Source: Stictocephala bisonia | Taxonomy: Eukaryota > Arthropoda > Insecta > Hemiptera > Membracidae | DNA length: 64,000 nucleotides | Assembly: GCA_035578905.1 (NCBI GenBank) | Contig: JAQJVL010000703.1 | Location: 310,001 to 374,000 of the forward strand | Direction: 5' to 3' | Part shown: in pieces, positions 10,798 to 23,234 of the stretch | How the letters are laid out: every line of letters begins with the position of its first letter | Numbering within the stretch: position 1 is the first letter of the stretch | Notes under the pieces: generated by a model | What the model saw: the letters and a program-made list of their open reading frames with translations, nothing else | The model's database searches: none | Told to the model about the DNA's origin: nothing | Program-made: the position numbers and the translations under genes

Positions 10798-12492
10798 ATT
10801 TACATTTACACGTACAGTGGTATTGACAATAGTTAATACTGTATTCTTATCAATATCACTGTACGTGAGTGGGTGGGTCAATGCCACTGTACATGTGTGG
10901 GTGGGCGAGTGGGTCAATATCACTGTACGTGTGTAGGTGGGCGGGTGGGTCAATGCCATTGTACGTGTGTGGGTGAGTGGATGGGTTAATGCCACTGTAC
11001 GTGGACGGGTGGGTCAATACCACTGTGGAGGGACTTATGGATTGTGGAGGGCATTTTCTAAGGTTCGAATCTCCAAGCGTAGCCGGTGGTATACCTTTCA
11101 TTCTTATCATAATTACCACTGTACGTAATTATGTTACCACTGTACGTACGTTCATTCTTATCAGTACCACTGTACGTAAATGGGCGGGTGGATGGTTCAA
11201 TATCACTGTACGTGTACCGTTGGGTGGGTTTGTCAATACCACTGTACGTGTATGAGTGGGTGGGTGTAATTGTGTATTGTGAAGTGAATGTATGAATGAA
11301 CTTACATCATTGAACACACTGATGTAAGTTTGAAAGTTGAATGAATGATTTTTAACGTTAATGAATAGTGTAGGCCTATGTAATTTATTCATTAATAATA
11401 CCACCGTACGTGTATGGGTGGGGGGGTGGGTTAGTACCACCGTACGTGTATGGGTGGGCGGGTGGGTTAGTACCACCGTACGTGTATGGGTGGGCGGGTG
11501 GGCTAGTACCACCGTACGTGTATGGGTGGGGGGTGGGCTAGTACCACCGTACGTGTGTGGGTGGGCGGGTGGGTTAGTACCACCGTACGTGTATGGGTGG
11601 GTTAATACCACCGTACGTGTATGGGTGGGGGGGTGGGCTAGTACCACCGTACGTGTATGGGTGGGCAGGTGGGTCAATAACACTGTACGTGTATGGGTGG
11701 GCGAGTGGGTCAATAAGACTAAGTGTTTCAATAACACTGTACGTGTATGCGTGAGCCGTTTGTGTCAATAACACTTTACGTGTGTTTGTGGGTGGGAGGG
11801 TCAATAACACTGTACGTGTATGGGTGGGTCAATAATACTGTACGTGTTTGGGTGGGCGGGTGGGTGGGTCTTTCAAATACCACTGTTTGTGTATGGGTGG
11901 GTCAATACCACTGTATGTGTATGGGTGGGCAGGTAGGTCAATGACACTGTACGTGTATGGGTGGGTCACTACCACTGTACGTGTATGAATGGGTGGGTGG
12001 GTCACTAACACTGTACGTGTATGGGTGAGTCACTATCACTGCAAGTGTATTGGTGAGTGAGTGCGTCACCTCTCCTTTATCCGATATTGGCCAATTACAG
12101 TGTTCGTATTATCATATATATGGATATATGATAGTACGAAAGTTATAAACAAACCTATGATTTGTCCAGTTAGACACCTACTGCCAGGATTTATCGCCTG
12201 TACAGTTTATGGGTGGGTCAATACCACTGTACGTGTATGGGTGGGCGGGAGGGTCAATACCACTGTACGTGTATTGGCGGGCGGGTGGGTAAATACCACT
12301 GTACGTGTATGGGTGGGTCAATACCATTGTACGTATATGGGTGGGCGGGTGGGTTAGTACCATTGTACGTGTATGGGTGGGCGGGTGGGTTAGTACCATT
12401 GTACGTATATGGGTGGGCGGGTGGGTTAGTACCATTGTACGTGTATGGGTGGGTTAGTACCATTGTACGTGTATATTAGTATCATTGTACGT
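10798..12492. repeat. 36-bp G-rich minisatellite arrays
   Basis: Tandem units, mostly 36 bp, begin TACCACTGTACGTGTAT and end in a G-run block GGGTGGGCGGGTGGG plus TTA or TCAA. They form blocks 10850-11030, 11118-11260, 11396-12060 and 12206-12492, separated by short unique stretches. Shortened units lacking part of the G block occur. At 10801-10824 one unit is inverted, so the array starts with a head-to-head junction. Because 36 is divisible by three, long open frames appear on both strands (12-residue repeats). I treat these as artefacts of periodicity. Confidence 0.95.
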
Positions 12493-12703
12493 TGCATCGG
12501 TTTAGCAGCTCCAGTCTTCCGGGTGTGCTGATAAGCCTATTCCATCTTCTCCTGTCCATGTACATTCTGTCTTCCTCAATTTGTTGTAGCTGCTGTCTTT
12601 TGAGTATTATGTCATCCTTTATGGTGTCCATCCATTTCTTTCGTGGTCTCTCAGCTCTTCTCTTGCCATCAACAGCTTTTACTTTATAGCCTAATTCAGA
12701 CAA
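12482..12703 (-). mobile_element. LINE ORF2 3'-end fragment
   Basis: The minus strand encodes the extreme C-terminus of a non-LTR retrotransposon ORF2: RPRKKWMDTIKDDI near the middle and DRRRWNRLISTPGRLELL at the end. The same two motifs end the fragments at 19272-19839 and 35550-36740, so all three belong to one family. The fragment abuts the minisatellite at 12481-12492. It is 5' truncated, as is usual for LINEs. Confidence 0.8.
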
Positions 12704-13362
12704 TCTGTGTACAGAATTGTTTTCATTTTATTAAAAGGTCCTGTTATATTACTACTTTATTTGTCATAGAATTAAAATGTTAAAATATAATTTGGTTCCA
12801 AGTATTTTTTTGTAAGTATTTTTTATCATTGGTACCATTTATTATCAATTCAGTACTAAAATTTGTTATATAGTTCATAGTAAAATTCGAAAGTGGTCGG
12901 GCTGGCATGTTGCTGGCCCGGTAAACTTTAGTCTTCCAAGTTCTCTTTAAATACCGAGTTACATATTTTTTCTTGTGTGGTACCATTTAGTATCATTTTA
13001 GTACTAAATCATGGTATTAATTGTTTAACAAAAATCCAACATGGCCGGGCCAGTGACGTGCATTTATTTGTAATGGACCTCCCAGGATTTAAACCTATGA
13101 ATCTCTGTATGTGAAGCAGATGTGCTAAACTCGCAAGAAGCCTTATTTTCATTTCTTTTTTTTTTCAAATTTCTTCACAGATAGTCAGTAAAGTGAGTTT
13201 TTGTCAGAAACGTGTGATTTTTTTGGAATATTCACTCCCACATAATCATGATTAAAGGAAGCTGGAAAATTTAAACGTTATTTACACACTATATTTCGTA
13301 ACCAGTATGTTAAAAAAACTGCTTTTTAATTTTGATATTTCACCTTTCATAACCAATAAATA
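12704..13362. other. Non-coding, short direct repeat and tRNA-like patch
   Basis: A short direct repeat GGTACCATTTA-x-TATCA followed by AGTACTAAA occurs near 12831 and 12981. A box-B-like GGTTTAAATCCTGGGAGG on the minus strand (about 13080-13100) may be a worn SINE head. Nothing else was recognised. Confidence 0.4.
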
Positions 13363-13520
13363 GTGGGTAGCAGTAGCACCCATAGTCAACTTTAGAAACC
13401 CCTTGTGGCCAACTTAAGTAGCAACCTGTTATTAACTTAGCTACACACTTGTGATCAACTTGAGTAGCTAACCTTTAATCAACTTGGGTAGCCCTCGTGA
13501 TCAACCTGGGTAGCTCTTCA
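13363..13520. repeat. Degenerate tandem repeat, GTGATCAACTTGGGTAGC-type
   Basis: Four to five imperfect units around (G)TGATCAACTTGGGTAGC. They are related in sequence to the 22-bp tandem repeat at 59121-59308. Confidence 0.6.
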
Positions 13521-14080
13521 TTCTCTGTAAAAACGATATGCCATATGTTTTAACAACCTTAAAACTTGTTTTCTTGCTTAAAATTTCGTTGGGCTCATGT
13601 TATTCATATGGAAAACATAACATTTTCAAGCCCTAAAACCAACTCTTAATTATTGGAAATGTACAAATGTTTGAATTTTTCTGGGGTCGAAATGGATAGA
13701 TCTACTTTCAGTTCAAATTTCAAAATATAAATGTACAGACATTGTTATTTATTCAAACCACTAAATAGGGTTCCTCACTAGGATTTCATGATGAACCTTA
13801 TTACTTTTCTCAAAATAATGTAAGGGGCACAGGTACATACATATACTTCACCACAAGTGAAACATTTAAGTCCACGGAAAATCATTTATCTGTCTTAAGA
13901 CTAAAGAAGAGCGCAGAAAGTGAATGGAGTGGTTTCCCTAAAGAAAAGTGCTAAACCAAAAGTAAATTTAATATCCTACCTTTAAAAAATGCATTCAGCG
14001 CATTCCCAGGTGACAATATAAATGACAACAATCTTACACTAAAACATTTTGTTGTTCCTGCCAAGAAACAGTCAAAGAGC

Positions 14081-14680
14081 ATGGTAATAATAAAGAATGG
14101 CGTATCTACTGAGTTGGTGTCTTCCAGCTTTAGAGTTAAGCGTAATACCGTAACAAGCCTAACTGATGATGATAATATAGATCTACCGCAAAAGAATGTT
14201 CAAAGTGTTTTACTAGCAAGTGACTCACATGGACGGCGTTTATGTGACAAATTGAATTTATTGGTGAAACCTGTAGTTAATACTGAATCTGTAGTGCTAC
14301 CTGGTAGAACATTCGAATGTTTAATCGAGGGCAGCAACCTCATTAGTCGAAAACTCACAAAACAGGATTATGTTGTCAACTTGGCTGATACGAACAATTT
14401 GTTCCTGACCACTGTGATGGGCTGTATTTGTCTCTCGACCGGGCATTTGAGGGCCTGGTTGAGGCCAATGTTATTGTATTAGGGATTCCCAATAGATTTG
14501 ATGCTCCAAACTTAAATGATGTAATAGTTTGGAATCTAAACCCCAAACCGGAATCTCCTTGCTACGGTTGGGGGTCATGATAATGCAAGCTTTGTTCCCC
14601 TTGAGTTGATCCCAAGGCGTTTCTATATGAGACTAGGGCTTCATTCTAACAAACTCGGGAAATGAAGGGTTGCGGAACTT
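14081..14680 (+). pseudogene. LINE ORF1, SGNH-hydrolase (esterase) domain
   Basis: LLASDSHGRRLCDKLN gives the serine block (D-S-H-G) of SGNH hydrolases. VVLPGRTFECLIEGS and DYVVNLADTNN (usual block: G-x-N-D) follow. After a frame change come EANVIVLGIPNRFDA and, near 14640, LHSNKLGK, which is close to the catalytic D-x-x-H/N block. Esterase-type ORF1 is characteristic of CR1 and related LINE clades. Stops and frameshifts after 14482 show it is dead. Confidence 0.75.
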
Positions 14681-14928
14681 ATAGTCAATGCTCTGCCACA
14701 CTTTTTGGGGACAATTAATTCTTTATCTCTAGGGCGTAGGTTACGAGGAAGCTCTCACAAAGGCGTTAGGCTTAAATCTCTGGACGCAAAAATGGAACAA
14801 GGCACTGGAGCAGAACGAACGTTTGGAACCTGAATAGTATACAATTCTAACTTTGAATCGAAAACGTGGGCTGATTCCGAAATGAAACATAACTTTTTAG
14901 ACCGAGGCAGGTTAACAAATCTGAGAGG

Positions 14929-15604
14929 ATGACACCAGGAATTTCCTCACATGCAGGTTTTAGTAATAAGAAGGGAATTTTCACTATTTTCTACCAGAAC
15001 ATCTGTGGGATTCGAACTAATAAATACTTTCTAGAAATACACCTAGAGAGTGATCACCCTGATGTAATTTGCTTTTCTGTGCACAATCTATCAGATTGCA
15101 GTTTAAGTCTTTTTCTCTTTTAGATTATGAGAGCGTGTCGGCCTTTTGTTGCCAATCTCAGCAAAAGGGTGGAATATACATCCTGGCAAAGAGTGGATGT
15201 TGTTTGATGTGTCTCAGTTTTCTTCAGAGAGTTCTTGTCCATTATCTGCTGTAAATATCCAGCTTTGTGATGGTGAGAGTATTATAATTATCGCTGTCAA
15301 TAGAATTCCTGGACATAACTGTGAAGAATTCTTCCTCTTGATTGGCGAGTGTCGATAAAGTGGCTCGATGAAGTCATAAACTTATTATCATTGGAGACTT
15401 CAATTTAGATGTGTTGAGTGATCCAAGTTTCCAGCAGGCATTTCATTCATATCATGAAAACCTTTGGACTGACATACAATAACCTCTTACAACAGGGAGT
15501 TTAAGGGCTCAAGAACTGTAATTGATAACATCTTCACAAACATTAACTCTAGTTTGAATAAGAAGCAACGTGGTTGTAACTGCATTGTCAGATCATCATG
15601 GTGA
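14929..15604 (+). pseudogene. LINE endonuclease domain, broken
   Basis: Exonuclease-endonuclease-phosphatase fold of LINE ORF2. It starts IFYQNICGIRTN and HPDVICFS (the family has a catalytic glutamate just after this; here the copy reads SVH). VNIQLCDGESIIIIAVNR lies near 15260, IIIGDFNLDVL at about 15385-15415 (catalytic GDFN) and LSDHHG at 15585-15603 (catalytic SDH). The pieces lie in different frames. In live elements this domain nicks the target DNA. Confidence 0.8.
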
Positions 15605-15920
15605 GGAAGCTGTGATCCAACTCTTAGCTAGGTCCACACCCGTGTCTAGGTTTAGACTGACTTGAAGGATAACATCTTGTAATATTGAAACATTCAGGCG
15701 TTATCTAAACAATGAGACATGGAGTAGTGTGTTTAGCTTAGAGGATTTCAATTAAAAATTCAATGAATTTACAAATCTACTTTTTTACTACTTTGAAGTT
15801 ACTTTTCCTCTGGTAAAAATAAAAACACACCCTTTTAATTCCTGGTAAAGTTTAAGTCCCGAACTTCTAGAACTCAGGGACCAGCTGAAATTTTCCCATT
15901 CACTTAAATTGCTTTACAGT

Positions 15921-17590
15921 AAGCTTTGTTTATTTTTTTCTCGTATCTTTGTATGTGTTTTACTAATACATTTGTATGGATGGTTTTAAAACGGCAAAAA
16001 GAACAACTTTTTTCTTCATCTAGATGAATGGCCCTAATGTGATAGTCCAAACTGGATTTAGTAGAGTACTGTTTGACACACAGTACACATGTGAACTTTT
16101 CTTTTTCAGAAATTATCTCTCCTGAAGTATTTCTTGAGTGTACTGATTTTAAGTGCCTAACATAGTTACTTTTTTAATTTAATTCTTTACAACAATACTC
16201 GCACTTTGATGAATGGGAGTTCATATTGATTAACCCTTAACTAAAAATAAAAAAGGAATATCTATAGCGGTCTCTAAATATGACCATTTAATGGTTAAAG
16301 ACAAACAACCAGACGATAACAATTTGGTTTTGTTTAACCTTCTCTCAGCAGTAGACATAAACTACTTTTAGGGGGAATGTTTAAAATAGTAATATAAACA
16401 AAATTTTAAACAATGAATACAACTTTTTTTTACTTAACTTAAAATAGCAATAGGTATACTAACATTTAAATAGTCTACCAAAAAATAAGAGGTTTTAATA
16501 CTTGAATTCTAAGAAAAGAACAAGATTCATTAGTTCAATATGTGACAACATTAATTGGGCATGTCTTCTAAATGATATAGCTATCATTAAAAAATAATTA
16601 TTTTTAACTAGTTCTAAAGTGAACTACCTTGGATCTATGTAATCAATTAAGTGGACTATTGTTCCATTTCATTCAATTACATTCATTGTCTGTATGTAAT
16701 TATGTAGTGTAATACAAAATACATTCTTTATATGTAACCTTGTAAAGAAAATACTTATCAAGATAGTGTGCATGTTTTAATTAGTGATCAAAGTACTGTT
16801 AACAAGAATTAAATAGACTACTACAATTCTATAAAATCAATTCTAATTAACTTACAAAAGGATATTTTTTGTATCGATAATCGTAGTGTTGGATGAGTCT
16901 AAAATTGTACAAATTATTACTATTATTTTATTTAAAGAACCTACTAAAGATTACAAAGCGTAGTGCCTTATTGACATGCCATAGGGGAAGGCCTACACTA
17001 AACCTAGGATAAACTAATGCAGGTAAAATACAGTGTTAATAATATAAACTGTTTCTCAATTCATTTTAGCCAGAAATAGTCAACCCTCTAATTTCTCTTT
17101 TTCACAGATATTCTTTTAGGACTCTAAATGAAGAACATACAAAATGTCCTTTTTGTTATTTGCAGTTGCCTGTGTTTCTATATTTAGTAATAATAATTAC
17201 TTTTTGTCTTCAAGTAATTATTCTTGTCATTCGGGTGCGTGGGTCATCACTACTCTAAATTACCCTTAATCTTCTTCTCTTCTCTTGTTTGACCTTGCAA
17301 ACCCTTTAAAGATTACTTATGGTGTATTTATATTTAACTAAAATTTGAGTACGTATATTCCATATTTTGCGTTACCTCTAAGGAAAAATGGCAAAATGAC
17401 GGTTTTTAACAGATAAAAACCATCATTAAAACTAGTAATATACAACTTTTTACTTTGCACTATTTCGATTGCATAAATAAATGAATAAAACTTTTTCTGT
17501 GGGGGTCACTTATTTGACTATTCTAAATAACGTAGTCTTTAAATTGGAATGTAATATTTATAAATAAGACGACAATAAGTAATCTTCCAG
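15921..17590. other. No gene recognised
   Basis: AT-rich and non-coding by inspection. A small TTAACCC...GGTTAA pair at 16233-16300 is too short to call an element. Confidence 0.5.
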
Positions 17591-17599
17591 ACCACTAAA

Positions 17600-18362
17600 A
17601 TGAGGTCGGGCACCCCCTTAAAGCCTTCATCGTCCATTATATACTCTGTAGTGTCCAATGCAGTTTTTCTTATACACCTACAAGTCGAGCAGAAAAGGTT
17701 ATTGCTATTTGCTCATTCCATAACTGGTTCCGACACGACCTCTGCTTTCTATGGGCTAGGAAAGCTAAATACAGCTGACTTATTAAGTAAATCAACTGAA
17801 GCTAAAGCTCAGGCTGAGCGTTTTACAAAACAAGACATTGAAAAAGTAATCCTTTTAGAAAATGGAGAAAAGTTTATTTTAAGTATGTACTTATTGTAAT
17901 TTATAATCAGCATATGTTATTACTGTGCGCTATTAAGTTGATATTATTAAATTTACGAGACATTTGTTTCTTACAGAATTTGATGTATTGAAAACGTTAT
18001 ATTACATCAAGAAATTTGAATTTGTACAACTTATCGAGGTTCAAAACTCAAAGTGAAGTGAGATATTTTTTTAAGTTCAAGAACAAACCGCAAACATTTT
18101 TATAAAGTCTAAATTTTATTTAGCTAAACTTCCACCTACTTCAGACACTGCTCATTAGCATCTGTTGAGCGTTTACCAACAGTTTCAACCTTGGTTAGGT
18201 TTAAAACTTCACACAGAGTGGTTTTGGCAGTATACATCTAATAATAGACTGCTAGCTAAGCCCAAGACAAATCCTCCTACTCCCAATGAACTTCTCCTAT
18301 TAATATATCACAGTGGAATGCACTGTGACAATATTTCGGAGCAAACAAATTACCAAACCTAG
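17600..18362 (+). pseudogene. Uncharacterised transposon-associated protein remnant
   Basis: Two blocks resemble the C-terminal part of an uncharacterised protein family that is abundant in arthropod and cnidarian genomes and multicopy in many, hence probably mobile. Block one (17600-17899) has LLFAHSITGSDTTSAFYGLGK, where family members usually have a cysteine in place of the second serine. Block two (about 18125-18330) reads LPPTSDTAH, then SVYQQFQPWLG, NNRLLAKPKTNPPTPNELLL. A short coding-like stretch at 17978-18056 lies between them in a third frame. Stops and frame changes indicate a pseudogene. The function of the family is not known to me, and the assignment is from memory of the motif. 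Confidence 0.55.
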
Positions 18363-18519
18363 TTTATGAGCCTTTGTAAACTACTAATAAATCAGTACAC
18401 ATTTATATTATTCGTTGTGCTGGCGATATAATATAGAAGTTATAAAAAATACTAAACTTAAATTCTGAGCTAGTTTTGATGTATAAAAATACTATCTTGC
18501 AATTATTTTATTAAAAGAT

Positions 18520-20844
18520 TAGGGGTGTGCAAGTAGCAATTTAAAATTATGAGTCGAGTTTTTAGACATAATTTCAAGTCGAGTATTTTACCCTTAATTT
18601 TCAATAACGAACACACACAATTTGTTCTTTTCAGCTAACCTCAATTTCACCATTGACTACAATGTTTTGTTTCCACTCCACTAACAGAAACAAACTAATT
18701 AATGTCAATACAATACTAATTAGCGATAACAACTGCCATGCCGACTGATCAAAGTTAAACTGGTTTTGGTTTTCATCGTACTACTTGTACTTCTATGGTT
18801 CCAGGTGCCAAGTTGAGTTGTCAAGAGATGGGCGTTATTTAACGAAACGTTATCTATAACAGGTTATTAACGAAACCTGTTATAGATTTAACAGGTTACA
18901 CGAAATACCCTGTTATTTTTTTTTAACTCCCAGTCAAGATGCATTACAAGGTTAAAAGAACTTTATATAACTGTAACACATGGTGGTAAACTTAAGATTC
19001 TTGCAGTTTACAGTAAAATTATCGATAACAGAATGAACTTATAGGGGTAACTCTGTATTGGGCAAGCCAATCCGCAACTCATTATTGTAACGTAACATAA
19101 GGCAATTTACAGTTAAATTATCGATAACAGAACAAACTTTGAACGGTAACTCTGTAATGAACAAGCAAAGCCCAATGACCGTAACTCATTATCAACATCG
19201 TAACGTAACATAAGGCATAACTTCAACCACATAAAAACATAACAAACTTACTTGATCTGCTTCAACTTCATCATCATCATCATCATCATCTGATCAGCAT
19301 CTCCAGTCTCCCGGGTGTGCTAACAAGCCTCTTCCATCTGTCTCTGTCTAAGAATAATTGTCTCTCCTCCGCCTGTTGAATGCTTGTCCCTTTCAGGAAT
19401 AGGCCTTCTTTTACCAAATCCATCCATCTCATCCGTGGTCTTCCGACTTTTCTCTTCCCTACTATTTCGTTTTCGAGCCAGGTTTTTGCCTCTCTTCCTT
19501 CTTCCAATCTCTTCACATGACCAAACCATCCTAGCCTTAAGCTTCTTATTTTCTCTTTTACCGTTTTTTCGCATCCAAACTGGGTTCTTAATAGTTGTGT
19601 TTCTTATTCTGTCACGTCTAGTTCTCTGCACTGCCGTTCTCAAGAATTTCATTTCTGCTGCTTGTATTCTACTATCGTCTTTTTTATTTAATGTACATGT
19701 TTCTAGGCTGTAAGTTAGGATTGGTAAGAAGTATATTTTGAACAATATTGTTATAGTTTTTAGGGGTATATTCACATCCCACAGTAGGTTGTTTATTTGA
19801 TGATAAAAAGCGGCTGCTTTACTAGTTCAAAGAATCGAACTTCAACTTCATAACCTTTGGTATCTTGAAACGTTATCTAGACCAGCCGAAACGAGGCTTC
19901 GAGCCATTAAGTAACGTCAGGCCATAACAGAAACAGAATAACTGTATGGAACGTCAATGGGTCGAGAAGAACAGGTTACAAAAACAACATATTATTATGA
20001 CATATTATCAGAACATAATAGAATGACGTAACAGGTTATCTAAAAAGTAACTTTAATTCCCATCTCGAGTGTAAACGTCAACAAAAACTCAAAACAAATC
20101 GAATCCACTGCTAGCAGTACATTTTATATTGGGACTCGTCGAGTCGGTGATGTTACATTAATCGTTATTTCATTATTTAATTAGCTACGGTGCCAGAACG
20201 AAACTGTTCCGGGCATTCTATCTCAAGTTATTATAGCTTTTCAATGTTAATAGTTTACGTTCCATGCGTAGTTTATGTTACAGATTGAACGCGATTTAAT
20301 AAAATCTATCCGAAATTGTCAGTCTTACAACAGATTGAACGCAATTTAATAAAATCTATCCGAAATTGTCAGTCTTACAACAGTTTAAGTGATGAACTTT
20401 TAAAAAATGGACCAGAAATAAATGTAACTGTTAATTTCAAATGTTGGTAAAAGTTATGCAAGTTTTGGAACGGTTCAATAACTGATTCTTTGTGATCCGT
20501 TATCACGTTTAGTATGAATAACTAGTGACGGCTATTTGGAACAGCTTATTTGGTCGTACCTTCTTTATAAATAACGAGAATACTTTTCGCCATAATCGCC
20601 ATGGCAGTACGATCGAGACTTGTGTGTGTGTGTGTGAATTACGAATCTGAATAAATCTCGAGAACATATCAGGTTACGAATACGAAATTATGATCATATT
20701 TTAAATACAGTTGCCTACATAAAATGATTATCTTTACAATCATTACAAATGGGACTTTTGTTTTGATTTTAGTGCTTTACGCTCAAAGATATTGCAAAAC
20801 TCGACTCGGTTTTTTTAAAATCTCGAGCTACTCGCACACTCCTG
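18520..20844. mobile_element. hAT-like non-autonomous element, copy 1
   Basis: Ends are TAGGGGTGTGCAAGTAGC (left) and CTCGCACACTCCTG (right). It is flanked by 8-bp direct repeats TAAAAGAT (18512-18519) and TAAAGGAT (20845-20852), one mismatch, as expected for hAT. No transposase is visible. Internal repeats are a roughly 100-bp direct repeat (about 19005-19100 and 19101-19215) and a perfect-but-one 50-bp tandem (20281-20330 and 20331-20380). Its right half reappears inverted at 61925-64000 (copy 4). A LINE fragment is nested at 19272-19839. Confidence 0.85.
19272..19839 (-). mobile_element. LINE 3' fragment nested in hAT copy 1
   Basis: The minus strand encodes the ORF2 C-terminus: AAEMKFLRTAVQRTRRDRIR (about 19620-19680), GRPRMRWMDLVKEG and DRDRWKRLVSTPGRLEML (to 19286), in two frames. 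It ends in a (GAT)n tail at low coordinates (19270-19290). A 12-bp direct repeat CTTCAACTTCAT at 19260-19271 and 19840-19851 brackets it, a typical LINE target duplication, so the insertion is younger than the hAT element it sits in. Confidence 0.85.
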
Positions 20845-20852
20845 TAAAGGAT

Positions 20853-23232
20853 AAATATTTAACAAAACTACAAGCCTGGACATTATCATGTTATTATATA
20901 TCAGTGGTACAAGTGTACTCAAAATTTATTCTCTTATAGAAACTTGATGAAGAAATTATTATATTCCTACTAAATTCCAAATGCATAAATCAACAGATTG
21001 TGGATACAAGTACATAAAGCGTTGCCCGTCAGTGGCGAGTGTCAACAGCAGCAAGATTGCTGACTACCAAGAGCGGCGGCACAGTTTCCGCTAATGTTTC
21101 ATCACTCTCTATAAAGGCACCATGTCAAGAAATAGCTTTATTAAACCCATAACTTTAAAGCTAATTAACTTATCTATAAGTTTTGTTGGCTACACTTCAT
21201 CCCATAAAGTAAGGATAAAACGGTATAATTGATCAAGTTTATTATTTTATTTAGCAGTGGCATTTTTTTCTATGTATATACATAGAAATAATATATAGGT
21301 ATTACAGTAAAACTAAACTATCTAAATAAAAAGTGTAACTAACATAATTTGTTTACCATATTGTTAGGAGTAAATAAAAAAAATAATCACGTCTGTAACT
21401 ATTAGTTTTTGAGCTGTAAGCATTTAACCAGAGTACTGCTCTTGCAATATTGGGGAGGGGGTGGGACTTTGTCAATTTTTAGTGTTTACTTTGTATTCTT
21501 ACACCCTGCAAAAATTCAGCTTTTCCTTATTAGTTATGACACGAAACCTTCATTGACTGGCCTACTGACAACTTGATTAGCTGATGCATATTCTTGTTTT
21601 GCACAGGCTTACTTGATCACAATCTGGAATCTAAGCCAGGGACAATTTGTTTATATGTACTGTTCTTCTAGCTATAAGCTTGGTATAAGGACAGAAGGAT
21701 AGGAAATAATTCATCAATTAAAATATTACTCACATTAATAATCAGAAACCTTGGGTATAGAGTACAAATAAGTATATACATATTTTTATATTTTCTCTTT
21801 TAAGAATCGTATATATACCCCTTAATATAGTTACCTTAGTTTAAAGTCCGTCATAATATATACCTATCGTTTTTTACAGGTATCACAAGCTGTCTTTCTT
21901 TAGACAAGTTTAAAAAAAGTCAACTTATGCTCACTAACAATCCTTCGAGTCACATGTAATGTGTATATATAGTAAGATATAACTTTATTTAACTTGCTAT
22001 TTTTTTACAATTTTAAAAGTTATTTTTTAATCAGTCAACAAAAAAATATTAACACGAATAATATAATAATATAATACATAATAAACATTCTAAAAATACT
22101 TATAAACTTCAGTATGTAGTCCACTTCACCGAATGAAAATAAGCATTCAAATTTGTAATTTGATAAATAAATTGATTCACAAAGATCCTTCTTTAAGGAC
22201 AATAATCCATAATATCAAAAACATCAACGAAAATAAATATTTAGTACAAATTGTCTATACACAGTAATTATCAAGAGTTACTAAAATTTTTCACTTTACA
22301 AAATTATGCCAATACGGGCCTTGATTAGCAAATAACAGTTGATTGATTCATATAAGTCTATACAATTTATAGTTTATTTGTAAACTGAAAGAAATATTAT
22401 ATACAAATAACACTTAACCGCACTTGCACTCTGTTCGCAAATGTTAACACTTGAAAATCAAATAAATTTATTGACTATATCGCTTGTAAACAAGTTGAAT
22501 CGCCACTTGTTAGAGGGTCGCTGACCAGGATTCATTTGGTACAAATATTACAATTTTTCGACTAAGAAGCTTCAAATCTCAAGTATCCGATCTGAAACAA
22601 AACACAATGCATTATTTATTATCTAAAAAAAAAAAAAATGATTACAATTTCTGCTCTTTCTAACAATCAGTTGACCTTAGTAACAAATACTTCATTTGCT
22701 CATGTATACTTATTTTCAACCCATACCTGCCTTGCCTTTTCTCTATGACCTGCATACTAGGCATAAATAAGTTTCTTTGATATCAACTCATCTTGTGTAA
22801 ATGCAATGAACCACTTTAACAGAAATTACACTGTGTTAATGTGCTGTATAAAAACAAACTGGCTTAGTTTGAAAACAACATTTTTATAAATATAAAAATT
22901 TTATATATTAGGATAAAGGGCAGAGATTGTACTTGAAGAGATGGGCATCAGCAAACTTACCAAAGCACAGAAGTCCACTGACAAAAATTACTCAGAGACT
23001 GTCTGATTTGAAGTTATCAGTCTTTCTACTTGTCAAGTGCCATTGGCACTGAAAATTTATGTCATGTGATGTTCCTTTATTTGTTTACTATTATAAAACG
23101 TTTGTTCTGTGGCAAGTTTGCTGGTTCCCTACCTCTTTTATACACTAATAAATATAACATTATTTATAATCATAAAAATAAAATTGAATTAGTTTAAAGT
23201 ATTTATTATTATCTATAGTCATTAATAGTTAA
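20853..23232. other. No gene recognised, downstream of eIF4G
   Basis: AT-rich sequence lying 3' of the eIF4G stop codon. It could include distal 3' untranslated sequence. I could not pick a polyadenylation site with confidence. Confidence 0.4.
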
Positions 23233-23234
23233 TA

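Larger units (their letters stand above)
13900..15920 (+). mobile_element. CR1/Jockey-like LINE, decayed 5' half
   Basis: Two consecutive LINE ORFs with many stops. First comes an SGNH/esterase-type ORF1, then an apurinic-type endonuclease. The reverse transcriptase is missing or unrecognisable after the linker near 15820-15920. No target duplication was identified. Confidence 0.8.

Noticed and set aside
10774..12479. Repeat-protein genes on either strand of the minisatellite
   Set aside because: The open frames follow from a 36-bp unit lacking stops; they have no start context and exist on both strands at once.
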